The translations under genes were made by a program, and so were the position numbers. A DNA stretch of 7,880 nt from Candidatus Parcubacteria bacterium (GTDB lineage Bacteria > Patescibacteriota > Patescibacteriia > Patescibacteriales > UBA12075), in the NCBI GenBank assembly GCA_023139655.1, contig JAGLNE010000109.1, forward strand, positions 1 to 7,880, in the 5' to 3' direction. The notes under the pieces were generated by a model. That model was not told the DNA's origin. It saw only the letters and a list, made by a program, of their open reading frames with translations, and made no database searches. Positions 1-7,089 of the stretch are shown here, one piece after another. Each line of letters begins with the position of its first letter. The stretch's first letter is position 1.

Positions 1-193
1 AAACGTAAAAAGGGTACACTCAAGTAATTTCTCTCTAAAATCTGAAGAACGAAGTGAGCGCTTTATTTTATGTGAAGAGTATATTTTTTTCTTGGGGCAA
101 TGTTTTGTCTCCATTTTCCTGATTAATGTCACATTGATAACCAGAATAGAAGTTATGAATACACCTCAGATTTTGTCCAACCACAGGTATAAA
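1..193. other. left edge, no confident gene
   Basis: No start-to-stop gene can be supported here. In frame 1 the first eight codons read KRKKGTLK and then stop at 25-27, which could be the last residues of an upstream gene, but this is too short to judge. The frame of the next gene is open from base 2 with no stop, and a TTG at 92 or an ATG at 155 could extend it. The translation of that stretch includes a hydrophobic run at about 83-145 but shows no family motif. No convincing promoter or terminator is visible. Confidence 0.4.
185..187 (+). promoter_or_regulatory. short Shine-Dalgarno supporting start at 194
   Basis: AGG lies six bases upstream of the ATG at 194. The alternative starts, TTG at 92 and ATG at 155, have no comparable site at normal spacing. 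The match is only three bases, so it supports the start choice only modestly. Confidence 0.4.
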
Positions 194-1123
194 ATGAAAC
201 ATTCAATAATCGTTCTCCTCGAAGAAGAGTCTGAAGGCTTTTCTAAGTTTTTAGAAAACTTGAATGAAATCTTTGTGCAAATTCATGAGCCTTTTGAAAT
301 TTTAGTCATGGCCAATGGAACGGAAAGTTTTTTAAAGAAGGAGTTGGAAAATATTCATAACCGCAGTGATCAATTGAAAGCTTTTATATTAGACAAAAAA
401 ACCCCCCAGGCTGTTTGCCTAAAAGCAGCGCTTAATGAGAGCTGTGGTGAAATTATCATAGTATGCGGGTCTTACCAGCAGATAACCAGAGCTTCATTTA
501 TCAACCTGCTTAAAGCCTTTGACGAGAATACAGATATAATCAGCCCTTGGAGACAGCAAAGGGTCGACCCATCACTCAACCGTTTTCAGTCAAGTCTATT
601 TAATGTTTTGGTAAGAAAAATAACCGGCTCCAAACTCCATGACTTAAGCTGTACTGTAAAGATATTCCGTCGGAAAGTTCTTGAAGAGACGGCATTATAT
701 GGGAATATGTACCGTTTTTTGCCAATAGTAGCAGACAAAAAGGGATTCAGAACAAAGGAAGTAAAATGTGAGCATTATCAGGAACGGGGCAAAACAGGAT
801 TTTATAGTATATCGGAATACCTTACAAGACTTATTGATATCCTTACACTTTATTTTAATACAAGGTTTACCAGAAAACCATTGAGGTTTTTTAGCGCCAT
901 CGGCGCAGTTTTTATGGGGACAGGCTTTATTATTGCCTTATCCGTTCTTATTCAAAAGATATTCATGCACCTGCCTATTGGAAATCGTCCCGCGCTTTTA
1001 TTGGCCATTTTATTTATGACGGTAGGGATTCAAGTCGCAAGCGTCGGTCTGCTGGGGGAGGTTATCGCCTTTACACACGGCCGCCGCAGAAAAGAGTATA
1101 CAATTGAAAAAATACTGGCGTAA
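194..1123 (+). CDS. GT2-fold membrane-anchored protein, degenerate active site
   Basis: It resembles the polyprenyl-phosphate sugar synthases of GT family 2 (GtrB/ArnC/DPM1 type), which transfer a sugar from a nucleotide donor to a lipid phosphate on the cytoplasmic face. Residues below count from the ATG at 194 (309 aa). The first strand HSIIV (3-7) sits at the very N-terminus, as is usual, which with the AGG upstream is why this start was chosen. The acceptor-side region is well kept: SPWR (117-120), HDLSCT (149-154), MYRFLP (172-177) and the GKTG loop (199-202). Two hydrophobic helices follow at about 232-256 and 267-292, then a basic tail. The donor side is not kept: the strand-end DDG is ANG (40-42) and the DXD motif is CGS (91-93). 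It sits 74 nt before a GT-C transferase, the usual partner of such synthases. It may be an inactive or repurposed enzyme; the fold assignment is firm, the activity is not. Confidence 0.85.
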   Translation: MKHSIIVLLEEESEGFSKFLENLNEIFVQIHEPFEILVMANGTESFLKKELENIHNRSDQLKAFILDKKTPQAVCLKAALNESCGEIIIVCGSYQQITRASFINLLKAFDENTDIISPWRQQRVDPSLNRFQSSLFNVLVRKITGSKLHDLSCTVKIFRRKVLEETALYGNMYRFLPIVADKKGFRTKEVKCEHYQERGKTGFYSISEYLTRLIDILTLYFNTRFTRKPLRFFSAIGAVFMGTGFIIALSVLIQKIFMHLPIGNRPALLLAILFMTVGIQVASVGLLGEVIAFTHGRRRKEYTIEKILA

Positions 1124-1179
1124 AGGCTTTCAAAACAACTATGGCATCTAAAATATAAAGGCTGACGAAGGTATTTATT

Positions 1180-1184
1180 AGGAG
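1180..1184 (+). promoter_or_regulatory. Shine-Dalgarno of the GT-C gene
   Basis: AGGAG precedes the ATG at 1198 with a rather long spacer of 13 bases. No other in-frame start nearby fits better. Confidence 0.5.
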
Positions 1185-1197
1185 ATTTGCAAAAACG

Positions 1198-3009
1198 ATG
1201 AAGAACTCATCAATATTAAATGACAAAAAGAGCTTTGTCTTAATATTTTTAATAATCCTGATAGCCGGTATACTTCGTGTTTTGGGAATATGGCATGGTT
1301 ACCCTTTTTCATATTATCCTGATGAGGCTCATTTTGTTAAACGTGCGCTATCGTTTGGGTCTGGCAATCTAAATCCTCTTTGGTTTCATAAGCCGGCATT
1401 TTATATGTATATTTTATTTTTTGAATATGGTCTTTATTTTGTATTTGGAAAAATTACAGGAATGTTCAATGCCGTTGCCGATTTTGCCGTTTTATTTGTT
1501 AAAAACCCAGGCCCCTTTTATCTTATAGGTCGTTTAACTACAACTATTTTTAGTTTGGGAAGCATCTGGGTTGTTTATCTTACCGGCGAGCGCCATTTTA
1601 AAAAAGGTGCCGGGATCATCGGGGCGCTGCTTTTGACTTTGAGCTATGGCCATATTGTCGCGAGCCAGTATGTAAAAGCAGATATACCCGCAATGTTTTT
1701 TGTTATATTGTCGATCTTTTTTTTGCTTAATTACAGTAAAGATCAAAGGTTTGGAAGCCTTATCTGGGCGTCTGTTTTTGCCGGTATGGGTACAGCAACA
1801 AAAGCTTACCCTATCGTGATGTTAGTGCCGATTGTTGCTGGTGTAATAATGGTCAGTTTTCATAAAAGCGAAGGCCTGTTGTCCGTTAGCTTGAAAAAGG
1901 CAGTTTTGTATATAGGCGCTACGCTAGTTGTCTTCACATTAGCCTATTTTATTTGCGCTCCTTATAACTTTATCGATCCTTTGGGAAGAGAAGCAACTTT
2001 TTCAGCTTTTTTCTTGGTAAAGAGAGAGTTGACGGCTATTTTAGGTGGGGAACATGTCATCCTGCCTAGTGATTTTTTAGGCGACAGAACAGGGCTTTTC
2101 CAAGGCCTTATCGATTACTTGCACGTTCTCGTCAAAACGACTGGAATGGGTGTAATCATAGCAGGCATTGGTATGATGGGGATAATATATCTTGTTTCCC
2201 AATTGAATCGTGATATTTTCCTGTTCTTATTGTATCCGGTTCTTTTTGCAGGAATATCAGTGTTGGTAAATCCCGGTTATGCTGAATCAAGGCACCAGCT
2301 TCCTGTTTATCCATTTTTAGCAGTCACAGGCGGCGCTTTGATTGCTGCTGTTGCTAAAAAGAGTTCTCGATCCATTATTGTATATGTTCTAACAATTTTA
2401 TTGTTATGTTATCCATTTTATAAAATCGTCAATCGTGCTGTGTTCATATCAAAAGAAGATACAAGAAATATCGCAAAGACTTGGATTGAAGAAAACATAC
2501 CTGCAAAAGCAAAAATCCTGATAGACGAAGACGGTCCGGAGCTTCAGATGTCTGAAACCAGACTTAAAAAACTCCTTGAGAAAGCTGAACAGGCTGATAA
2601 AAAAGGGCAATTTACCGCACACTACGATGCATATCTATCTTATCAGTTAGTTGCAGCTAAAGATTCCATTGCTTATGATATTTATGAAATCAGGTTTCCC
2701 TGGTGGAGAGAAACAGAAATGCAGGAAGGCATTCATGAATTGATTTCTGAATATGACGTTGATTATGGGAACCCTTTAAAAGAGGTAGGCGTAGAATCTT
2801 ATGAATATTATGTAAAGAACGGCTTTGAATATGTGATTGTCAACAGTGATAAGTATAATAGATTTCTAACCGACCACCCCGATTCAAGAAGATTTCCTTC
2901 CTTCATTAGATTTTACAAGGAACTATTCAATAAAGCTATTCCTGTAAAAGTCTTTTCTCCTCATACAGATAACAGGCCGGGGCCTGAAATAAAAATTTTC
3001 AAGTTGTGA
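1198..3009 (+). CDS. GT-C family (GT39/ArnT-like) polytopic glycosyltransferase
   Basis: This 603-aa integral inner-membrane protein belongs to the GT-C superfamily that uses polyprenyl-phosphate sugars to glycosylate an acceptor in the periplasm (PMT/ArnT group, dolichyl-phosphate-mannose mannosyltransferase-like). After a first helix at about 13-32, the first periplasmic loop carries the acidic pair D42-E43 in the context YYPDEAHF, the usual catalytic site of the family, followed by K65-P66. About ten more hydrophobic segments run to residue 412. SRHQLPVYPFL (364-374) matches the conserved loop-helix near the end of the membrane part. Residues 415-603 form a soluble C-terminal domain with family-typical features: DTRNIAKTWI (421-430), YVIVNSDKY (545-553) and a PGPEIKIFKL end. 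The start has AGGAG upstream. Gene 1 would classically supply its lipid-linked donor. Donor and acceptor cannot be read from the sequence. Confidence 0.85.
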   Translation: MKNSSILNDKKSFVLIFLIILIAGILRVLGIWHGYPFSYYPDEAHFVKRALSFGSGNLNPLWFHKPAFYMYILFFEYGLYFVFGKITGMFNAVADFAVLFVKNPGPFYLIGRLTTTIFSLGSIWVVYLTGERHFKKGAGIIGALLLTLSYGHIVASQYVKADIPAMFFVILSIFFLLNYSKDQRFGSLIWASVFAGMGTATKAYPIVMLVPIVAGVIMVSFHKSEGLLSVSLKKAVLYIGATLVVFTLAYFICAPYNFIDPLGREATFSAFFLVKRELTAILGGEHVILPSDFLGDRTGLFQGLIDYLHVLVKTTGMGVIIAGIGMMGIIYLVSQLNRDIFLFLLYPVLFAGISVLVNPGYAESRHQLPVYPFLAVTGGALIAAVAKKSSRSIIVYVLTILLLCYPFYKIVNRAVFISKEDTRNIAKTWIEENIPAKAKILIDEDGPELQMSETRLKKLLEKAEQADKKGQFTAHYDAYLSYQLVAAKDSIAYDIYEIRFPWWRETEMQEGIHELISEYDVDYGNPLKEVGVESYEYYVKNGFEYVIVNSDKYNRFLTDHPDSRRFPSFIRFYKELFNKAIPVKVFSPHTDNRPGPEIKIFKL

Positions 3010-3013
3010 AATT

Positions 3014-3020
3014 GGGGGAG
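3014..3020 (+). promoter_or_regulatory. strong Shine-Dalgarno ahead of the leader ORF
   Basis: GGGGGAG is the strongest ribosome-binding sequence in the window. It lies eight bases before the ATG at 3029, an ideal spacing, but 69 bases before the flippase start at 3090. It therefore serves the small ORF rather than the flippase directly. Confidence 0.5.
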
Positions 3021-3028
3021 CTTGTGCG

Positions 3029-3106
3029 ATGTATTTGTTTCGGAGTTCATTGTATACCTATACGACCCAGATCGTAATTTTAATAAGTAATGAATCTAAC
3101 AGATAA
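3029..3106 (+). CDS. possible 25-codon leader ORF overlapping flippase start
   Basis: ATG at 3029, TAA at 3104-3106, 25 residues starting MYLFRSSLYTYTTQIV. It has a near-ideal Shine-Dalgarno, whereas the flippase it overlaps (17 bases, another frame) has none. Two readings are possible. It may be a translational-coupling leader, with ribosomes ending 12 bases past the flippase ATG and restarting there. Or it may be a leftover N-terminus of an older flippase, since the pattern of basic residue, SSLYTYTTQI and then a hydrophobic run resembles how many Wzx proteins begin. The flippase already has a complete N-terminus of its own, so a simple sequencing frameshift is not needed to explain it. Being so short, it could also be chance. 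Confidence 0.3.
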   Translation: MYLFRSSLYTYTTQIVILISNESNR

Positions 3107-4619
3107 AACCATTCTAAACATATTGGCTCAATCAAGTAATGCTGTTTTGTTATTTATTTCAAGTATTATTTTAGTGCGCTATTTAAACAAGACAGAATAT
3201 GGCACATATATGCAAATCATGTTAATCAGCAATACAGCCATTATGCTTATGTTATTGGGATTACCCCAAAGTATTTACTACTTTTATCCAAAAGTATTAA
3301 ATCGCAGCCATTTTATTTTTAGAAACATACTGATTTCTATATTTATTGGGATGATAGCCGCTTTATTGATATATGTTTTAAAAAATAGACTATCTGTTTG
3401 GTTAAACAATCCGATATTATCGGATTATGGCTGGCTCATTTCTTGCCTGGTATTCTTTCGATCACTTTCTAATTTTAGGGAACCAACACTATTATCAGGT
3501 GGTCAATTGATTTCAAATGCAATCTCAGCCTTACTTTGTAATTTTGTTTTCTATACTCCTTTAATTGTGGCAATATTTTTTTTTCAATCTTTAAAAATAT
3601 TGTTGCTTATTTTATTATTCTCTTCAGGAGTGGAGTTTATTATAAATTTCTTGTTTATGTTTAATGTGTTTTTAAAAGAGAAAAAATCTAAATGTAATAA
3701 TAATGAAATTTCAAAAAACCATCAACTAACTGTTAGTTTAAAAAAACAATTATGTTACGCGCTGCCAATTGGCATATCAAGCTATTTAGGCATAATAAGC
3801 CGGCAGTTTGATCAATTTATTGTCTCAGTATATTTTGCCCCAAAAGATTTCGCCGTTTATACAAGGGGAGCAATGAGAATTCCTTTTCTTTCCTCTCTCC
3901 CATTTACAATTAATAATATTATGATGCCTAACTATGTTGCTTCTTATCAAAGAGGTGATTTAAGGTCGTTTTTCTATTATTTTCATCGCAGTATTGAGAA
4001 ACTGGCAAAAGTCAATTTTCCTGCCTTTTCCTTTTTGTTTGCTGTTGCACCAACGCTCATAACTTTTCTTTATACAAATGAATATGTTGATGCTGCATCC
4101 ATTCTCAGGGTTTACCTGGGGCTTTTAGTTATTCAAATAACTAGCTATGCCATAATTTGTAGAGCCTCAGGCAAAACTTCATTTATTATGCATGCGACAA
4201 TGATTTCATTTTTTATAAACATTATCTTGAGCTTGCTTTTAGTTTCAATGTTTGGAGCTATCGGAGCTGCTGTTGCCACACTCATAGCAATAGTAGTAAG
4301 TAATTTCTACCTTCTTATTCTATCATGTAAAATACTGAATACATCTCTTAAGAAAATTTTTCCATGGGTCTATTTATTCAGACTTTTTACAGTTTCATTT
4401 ATAGCAAGCATTCCAGTATATTGTTTGGAGTATTTGTTTACATCCGGCGATGTTTCGCAATTTCTAATTTTGTTGTTGGATGCTTTGGTGTATTTTTATT
4501 GCATTATTTTTTTAATGATGAGGCAAGGCTTAATATACGAAGACGATATCGAATTGTTGAAAAAGTGGCTTCGGTTTGATGTTGGATATTGGTTGCGCAA
4601 GCTGGCCTTTTTACGATAA
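3090..4619 (+). CDS. Wzx-type polysaccharide flippase (MOP superfamily)
   Basis: This 509-aa protein is almost wholly hydrophobic, with about 12-14 membrane helices, the normal size and layout for oligosaccharide flippases that move undecaprenyl-diphosphate-linked repeat units across the inner membrane. The N-terminus NILAQSSNAVLLFIS followed by VRYLNKTEYG (29-38) is the family signature. The central element DQFIVSVYFAPKDFAVY (241-257) followed by GAMRIPF matches the conserved helix 7-8 region of polysaccharide biosynthesis proteins. The cytoplasmic loop at about 195-220 is Lys/Asn rich. The C-terminal YEDDIELLKKWL (483-494) is typical. The ATG at 3090 has no recognisable Shine-Dalgarno; a strong site lies further upstream before a small overlapping ORF. 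The gene looks more AT-rich than the GT-C gene before it, as is common for wzx genes. wzx is the likely symbol but was not assigned because families within the superfamily are hard to separate by eye. Confidence 0.9.
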   Translation: MNLTDKTILNILAQSSNAVLLFISSIILVRYLNKTEYGTYMQIMLISNTAIMLMLLGLPQSIYYFYPKVLNRSHFIFRNILISIFIGMIAALLIYVLKNRLSVWLNNPILSDYGWLISCLVFFRSLSNFREPTLLSGGQLISNAISALLCNFVFYTPLIVAIFFFQSLKILLLILLFSSGVEFIINFLFMFNVFLKEKKSKCNNNEISKNHQLTVSLKKQLCYALPIGISSYLGIISRQFDQFIVSVYFAPKDFAVYTRGAMRIPFLSSLPFTINNIMMPNYVASYQRGDLRSFFYYFHRSIEKLAKVNFPAFSFLFAVAPTLITFLYTNEYVDAASILRVYLGLLVIQITSYAIICRASGKTSFIMHATMISFFINIILSLLLVSMFGAIGAAVATLIAIVVSNFYLLILSCKILNTSLKKIFPWVYLFRLFTVSFIASIPVYCLEYLFTSGDVSQFLILLLDALVYFYCIIFLMMRQGLIYEDDIELLKKWLRFDVGYWLRKLAFLR

Positions 4620-4656
4620 CCGGAACATTGAAATCCGTTTTTCCATCTTCAAAAAA

Positions 4657-4660
4657 AGGA
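4657..4660 (+). promoter_or_regulatory. Shine-Dalgarno deciding the amidotransferase start
   Basis: AGGA lies 11 bases before the ATG at 4672. It supports starting at MRRCAKC rather than at the in-frame TTG at 4576 or ATG at 4579, which lie inside the flippase gene and would add 31-32 residues with no family resemblance. Confidence 0.5.
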
Positions 4661-4671
4661 TTTTTGGCCTA

Positions 4672-5802
4672 ATGAGAAGATGTGCCAAATGTATTTTGCC
4701 AGACGACTTCCCAAACATCAAATTTGATAGCAATGGGGTTTGCAACTATTGCCATGAATGGGACAGAAAATGGAGCACCTTCGACTATGCAAAAGCCGAA
4801 AGGGAATTGGTCACAATATTCGATTCAGCAAAGGCAAAAAAAAGAAGATATGACTGCCTTATTCCATACAGTGGCGGAAGGGATAGCTCTTATGTGGTAT
4901 ATCTTTGCAAGAATAGATATGGATTGAATCCGCTTGTTGTCACCTTTAACAACCTTTTTATGAGCCAACATGCTATCCAAAACATATTCAATATGAGCAA
5001 AATATTGAATGTTGATCATGTCATGGTAACATATAAGCCTGATATCTTGATGAAGATGTATCGGGCTATGATTAAAGGTGGCGGAGAGTTTTGTTCAATA
5101 TGCACGACGGGAATCAACTATGTCAAGATAATATATCAAAAGTTGTTTAGTATTCCTTTGATAATTTCAGGCACAAGCACAAGGGTTGATGAGCAATCTC
5201 CATTTGAAGTCACTTCTACGCATCCTTTATATGTGCGAAGAGTTCTGATAAAAAGTGGATTTTTTTCTGATGAGATTAACTCTTTGTTGATAAAGAGGCA
5301 GTATGAATTATCGGTATTTGAAAAGATAAGGATAAAATTGTTTGATACTGATTATGTTCAAATCAATCTGCCGGATTATATACCATGGGACAATATGGAG
5401 ATTCAGCAGGTATTAGAAAATGAACTGGGTTGGGAGACACCGCATAAACACAAGGACCATATCGATTGCAAATTTGCTTCCATAAAATATTATCTGAAAA
5501 ATAAACAAATTCCAAATTTTATTTTTACACAGGAAAAATATTCTCAACTTATAAGAGACCGCCAGATGACACGGAAGGAAGCGTTAAAATTACTAGATAA
5601 AAAAATACAAAATGAACGTTATGAACCTGAAGCATTCGACGATTTTCTAAATTTTTTTAACCTACAAAGAAAAGATATTGACAATAAGGCAGGAAAATCA
5701 CATCTGGATTATATTGCAAAAGATGAACTTGCCATAAAGGAGGGGGTTTTGTTGAAATTGATGTCAACTCCTTGGAAAATATACAAAAAATTGAAACATT
5801 GA
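4672..5802 (+). CDS. N-acetyl sugar amidotransferase (PseA/WbpG family)
   Basis: This 376-aa protein, the usual family length, is an ATP-dependent enzyme that turns an N-acetyl group or acid on a nucleotide-linked sugar into an amidino group. Known members act in pseudaminic acid (PseA), legionaminic-type sugars and the Pseudomonas O-antigen sugar (WbpG). Residues count from the ATG at 4672. The N-terminus has two Cys pairs, C4-C7 and C24-C27, like a zinc ribbon. The PP-loop ATP-pyrophosphatase motif SGGRDSSY (67-74) is intact. A further C141-C144 pair and C266, in DHIDCKFASIKYYL, may together bind a metal or Fe-S cluster, as in related PP-loop enzymes (inference). The start was chosen because the Cys motif begins directly after it and AGGA precedes it. 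Family members in O-antigen loci often sit beside hisH- and hisF-like genes that supply ammonia; none lies in this window. The exact sugar cannot be deduced. Confidence 0.9.
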   Translation: MRRCAKCILPDDFPNIKFDSNGVCNYCHEWDRKWSTFDYAKAERELVTIFDSAKAKKRRYDCLIPYSGGRDSSYVVYLCKNRYGLNPLVVTFNNLFMSQHAIQNIFNMSKILNVDHVMVTYKPDILMKMYRAMIKGGGEFCSICTTGINYVKIIYQKLFSIPLIISGTSTRVDEQSPFEVTSTHPLYVRRVLIKSGFFSDEINSLLIKRQYELSVFEKIRIKLFDTDYVQINLPDYIPWDNMEIQQVLENELGWETPHKHKDHIDCKFASIKYYLKNKQIPNFIFTQEKYSQLIRDRQMTRKEALKLLDKKIQNERYEPEAFDDFLNFFNLQRKDIDNKAGKSHLDYIAKDELAIKEGVLLKLMSTPWKIYKKLKH

Positions 5803-5848
5803 TTTGGAAATATTTTATTATTGATCTGAACAATACTCATAAGTTCTT

Positions 5849-5852
5849 AAGG
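5849..5852 (+). promoter_or_regulatory. Shine-Dalgarno of the GT4 gene
   Basis: AAGG lies eight bases before the ATG at 5861, a standard spacing. It confirms the start MRIKILHVIY. Confidence 0.55.
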
Positions 5853-5860
5853 CAAAATGC

Positions 5861-6973
5861 ATGCGTATTAAAATTCTTCACGTTATTTATACTTTTGATA
5901 TCGGCGGACTTGAAAATGGTCTTGTAAATTTGATTAATTATCTTCCAGAGAAACAATTCTCTCACGTTGTTTGTGTTCTTTCAAAAGGGAAAAAATGTGC
6001 GGAAAGAGTAAAAAAGAAGGCAATCTATTATGAGCTTGGAAAAGAGGATGGAAATAACTTTTTAATACCTTTTAAAATTGCCTCAATTATTAGAAAGGAA
6101 AAAATAGATATTGTTCATACCCGCAACTGGGCCTCCCTTGTTGAAGGTGTTTTGGGAGGGCTCTTAGGCGGATGTCGGACATTAATACATAGCGAGCACG
6201 GAAAAGAGATAAGTGACACGTTAAAACAGCCTGTTCGGCGAATTATTGCTAAACGTATATGCTTTAGACTGGTAAAAAACATTATAACAGTTTCAAATTT
6301 CTTAAAAGCTGAGCTTGTTAACAATTCACTTTGTGCTTCTTTTAAGGTTAAGTCGATAATTAATGGTGTTGATACAAGAAAATTTGCTTTTATTTCTGAA
6401 GAAGAAAGAATTAAATTTAGAAAAAAGTATAAAATTCCCGAAAGTGCCTTTGTAATCGGATCTATAGGAAGGCTTTCTAAAATAAAAAACTATATGCAAA
6501 TGGTGTTATTATGTAACGATTTGCAATGTAATAATAGTTTTTTTATTATTGCGGGAGATGGTCCGGAAAGAGAATCTATTGAACATGAAATAAAGAAATT
6601 TGGTCTGGGCAATAGATTTAAATTATTAGGTGAGCAACATTTTATAAACGAGGTTTTAAGCACATTTGATCTTTTTATTAATACATCTCATTACGAGGGA
6701 GTTTCAAATACAATTTTGGAAGCTATGTCAAAAGGTATTCCGGTTATTGCACATTCTGCAGGCGGGACTCCAGAAATTGTTCAAAACTGCTCAACAGGGT
6801 ATTTGATACAAGAAAACAAACAAGAAGATTATATTTGTGCAATTAAAAGATTAAAAAAAGATGAAAAACTCCGGCGAACTATGTCGGAGATGTCACGACG
6901 TTATGTTAAGCAAAATTTCTCTTTGGATAAAATGGTTCGTGAATACAAAGATGTGTATCTTTCAGCTGTTTGA
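5861..6973 (+). CDS. GT4 sugar transferase, PEP-CTERM/EpsH1-associated type
   Basis: This 370-aa cytoplasmic GT-B glycosyltransferase would add one sugar to a lipid-linked intermediate. The N-terminal acceptor domain starts LHVIYTFDIGGLENGLVNLIN (6-26), with the glycine-rich GGLE loop at 15-18. DIVHTRNW (83-90) and SEHGKE (111-116) are, from memory, features of the PEP-CTERM/EpsH1-associated transferase family (TIGR03088). The C-terminal donor domain has GRLSKIK (203-209, Arg and Lys for donor phosphates), AGDGPERESI (231-240) and the GT4 E-x7-E motif E279/E287 in YEGVSNTILEAMSKGIPVIA. All key residues are present, so it should be active. This match is the main evidence that the locus makes an exopolysaccharide of the exosortase-linked kind. 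It lies 58 nt after the amidotransferase on the same strand. The sugar specificity is unknown. Confidence 0.92.
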   Translation: MRIKILHVIYTFDIGGLENGLVNLINYLPEKQFSHVVCVLSKGKKCAERVKKKAIYYELGKEDGNNFLIPFKIASIIRKEKIDIVHTRNWASLVEGVLGGLLGGCRTLIHSEHGKEISDTLKQPVRRIIAKRICFRLVKNIITVSNFLKAELVNNSLCASFKVKSIINGVDTRKFAFISEEERIKFRKKYKIPESAFVIGSIGRLSKIKNYMQMVLLCNDLQCNNSFFIIAGDGPERESIEHEIKKFGLGNRFKLLGEQHFINEVLSTFDLFINTSHYEGVSNTILEAMSKGIPVIAHSAGGTPEIVQNCSTGYLIQENKQEDYICAIKRLKKDEKLRRTMSEMSRRYVKQNFSLDKMVREYKDVYLSAV

Positions 6974-6978
6974 AATAC

Positions 6979-7000
6979 ATTTATTTGATGCGTAATAAAT
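6979..7000. repeat. small AT inverted repeat after the GT4 gene
   Basis: ATTTATT at 6979-6985 and AATAAAT at 6994-7000 are exact inverted copies with an 8-base loop. The stem is entirely A/T and has no T-tract after it, so it is a poor candidate for a rho-independent terminator. It lies in the widest intergenic gap of the window. Confidence 0.3.
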
Positions 7001-7089
7001 CCTCCTTGCCGAACCATTTAAAATGATTGATATTTAACAAAGTAGTATTCGTGTTACAACAACCTAAATCCGATGAGCAGAAACTGCAC

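Noticed and set aside
1124..1197. Possible small RNA or regulatory hairpin between genes 1 and 2
   Set aside because: No stable inverted repeat was found; only the AGGAG ribosome site is recognisable.
1534..1746. Minus-strand open frame inside the GT-C gene
   Set aside because: It is a shadow of a well-supported membrane protein with no motif of its own; similar shadows at 4364-4579, 4682-4927, 4825-5019, 6115-6324 and 7383-7589 were dropped for the same reason.
2973..2986. CAGGCCGGGGCCTG inverted repeat near the end of the GT-C gene as a terminator
   Set aside because: It lies inside the coding region, encodes the conserved PGP segment, leaves a loop of only two to four bases, and is not followed by a proper T-tract.
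4576..4671. N-terminal extension of the amidotransferase from TTG 4576 or ATG 4579
   Set aside because: The added residues overlap the flippase end and have no family similarity. The family starts at the Cys motif, and the ATG at 4672 has its own AGGA site.
7027..7051. TTGATA with a TATTCG hexamer as a promoter for the last gene
   Set aside because: The spacer is only about 14 bases and the second hexamer is a poor match. Such hits are frequent in AT-rich DNA.
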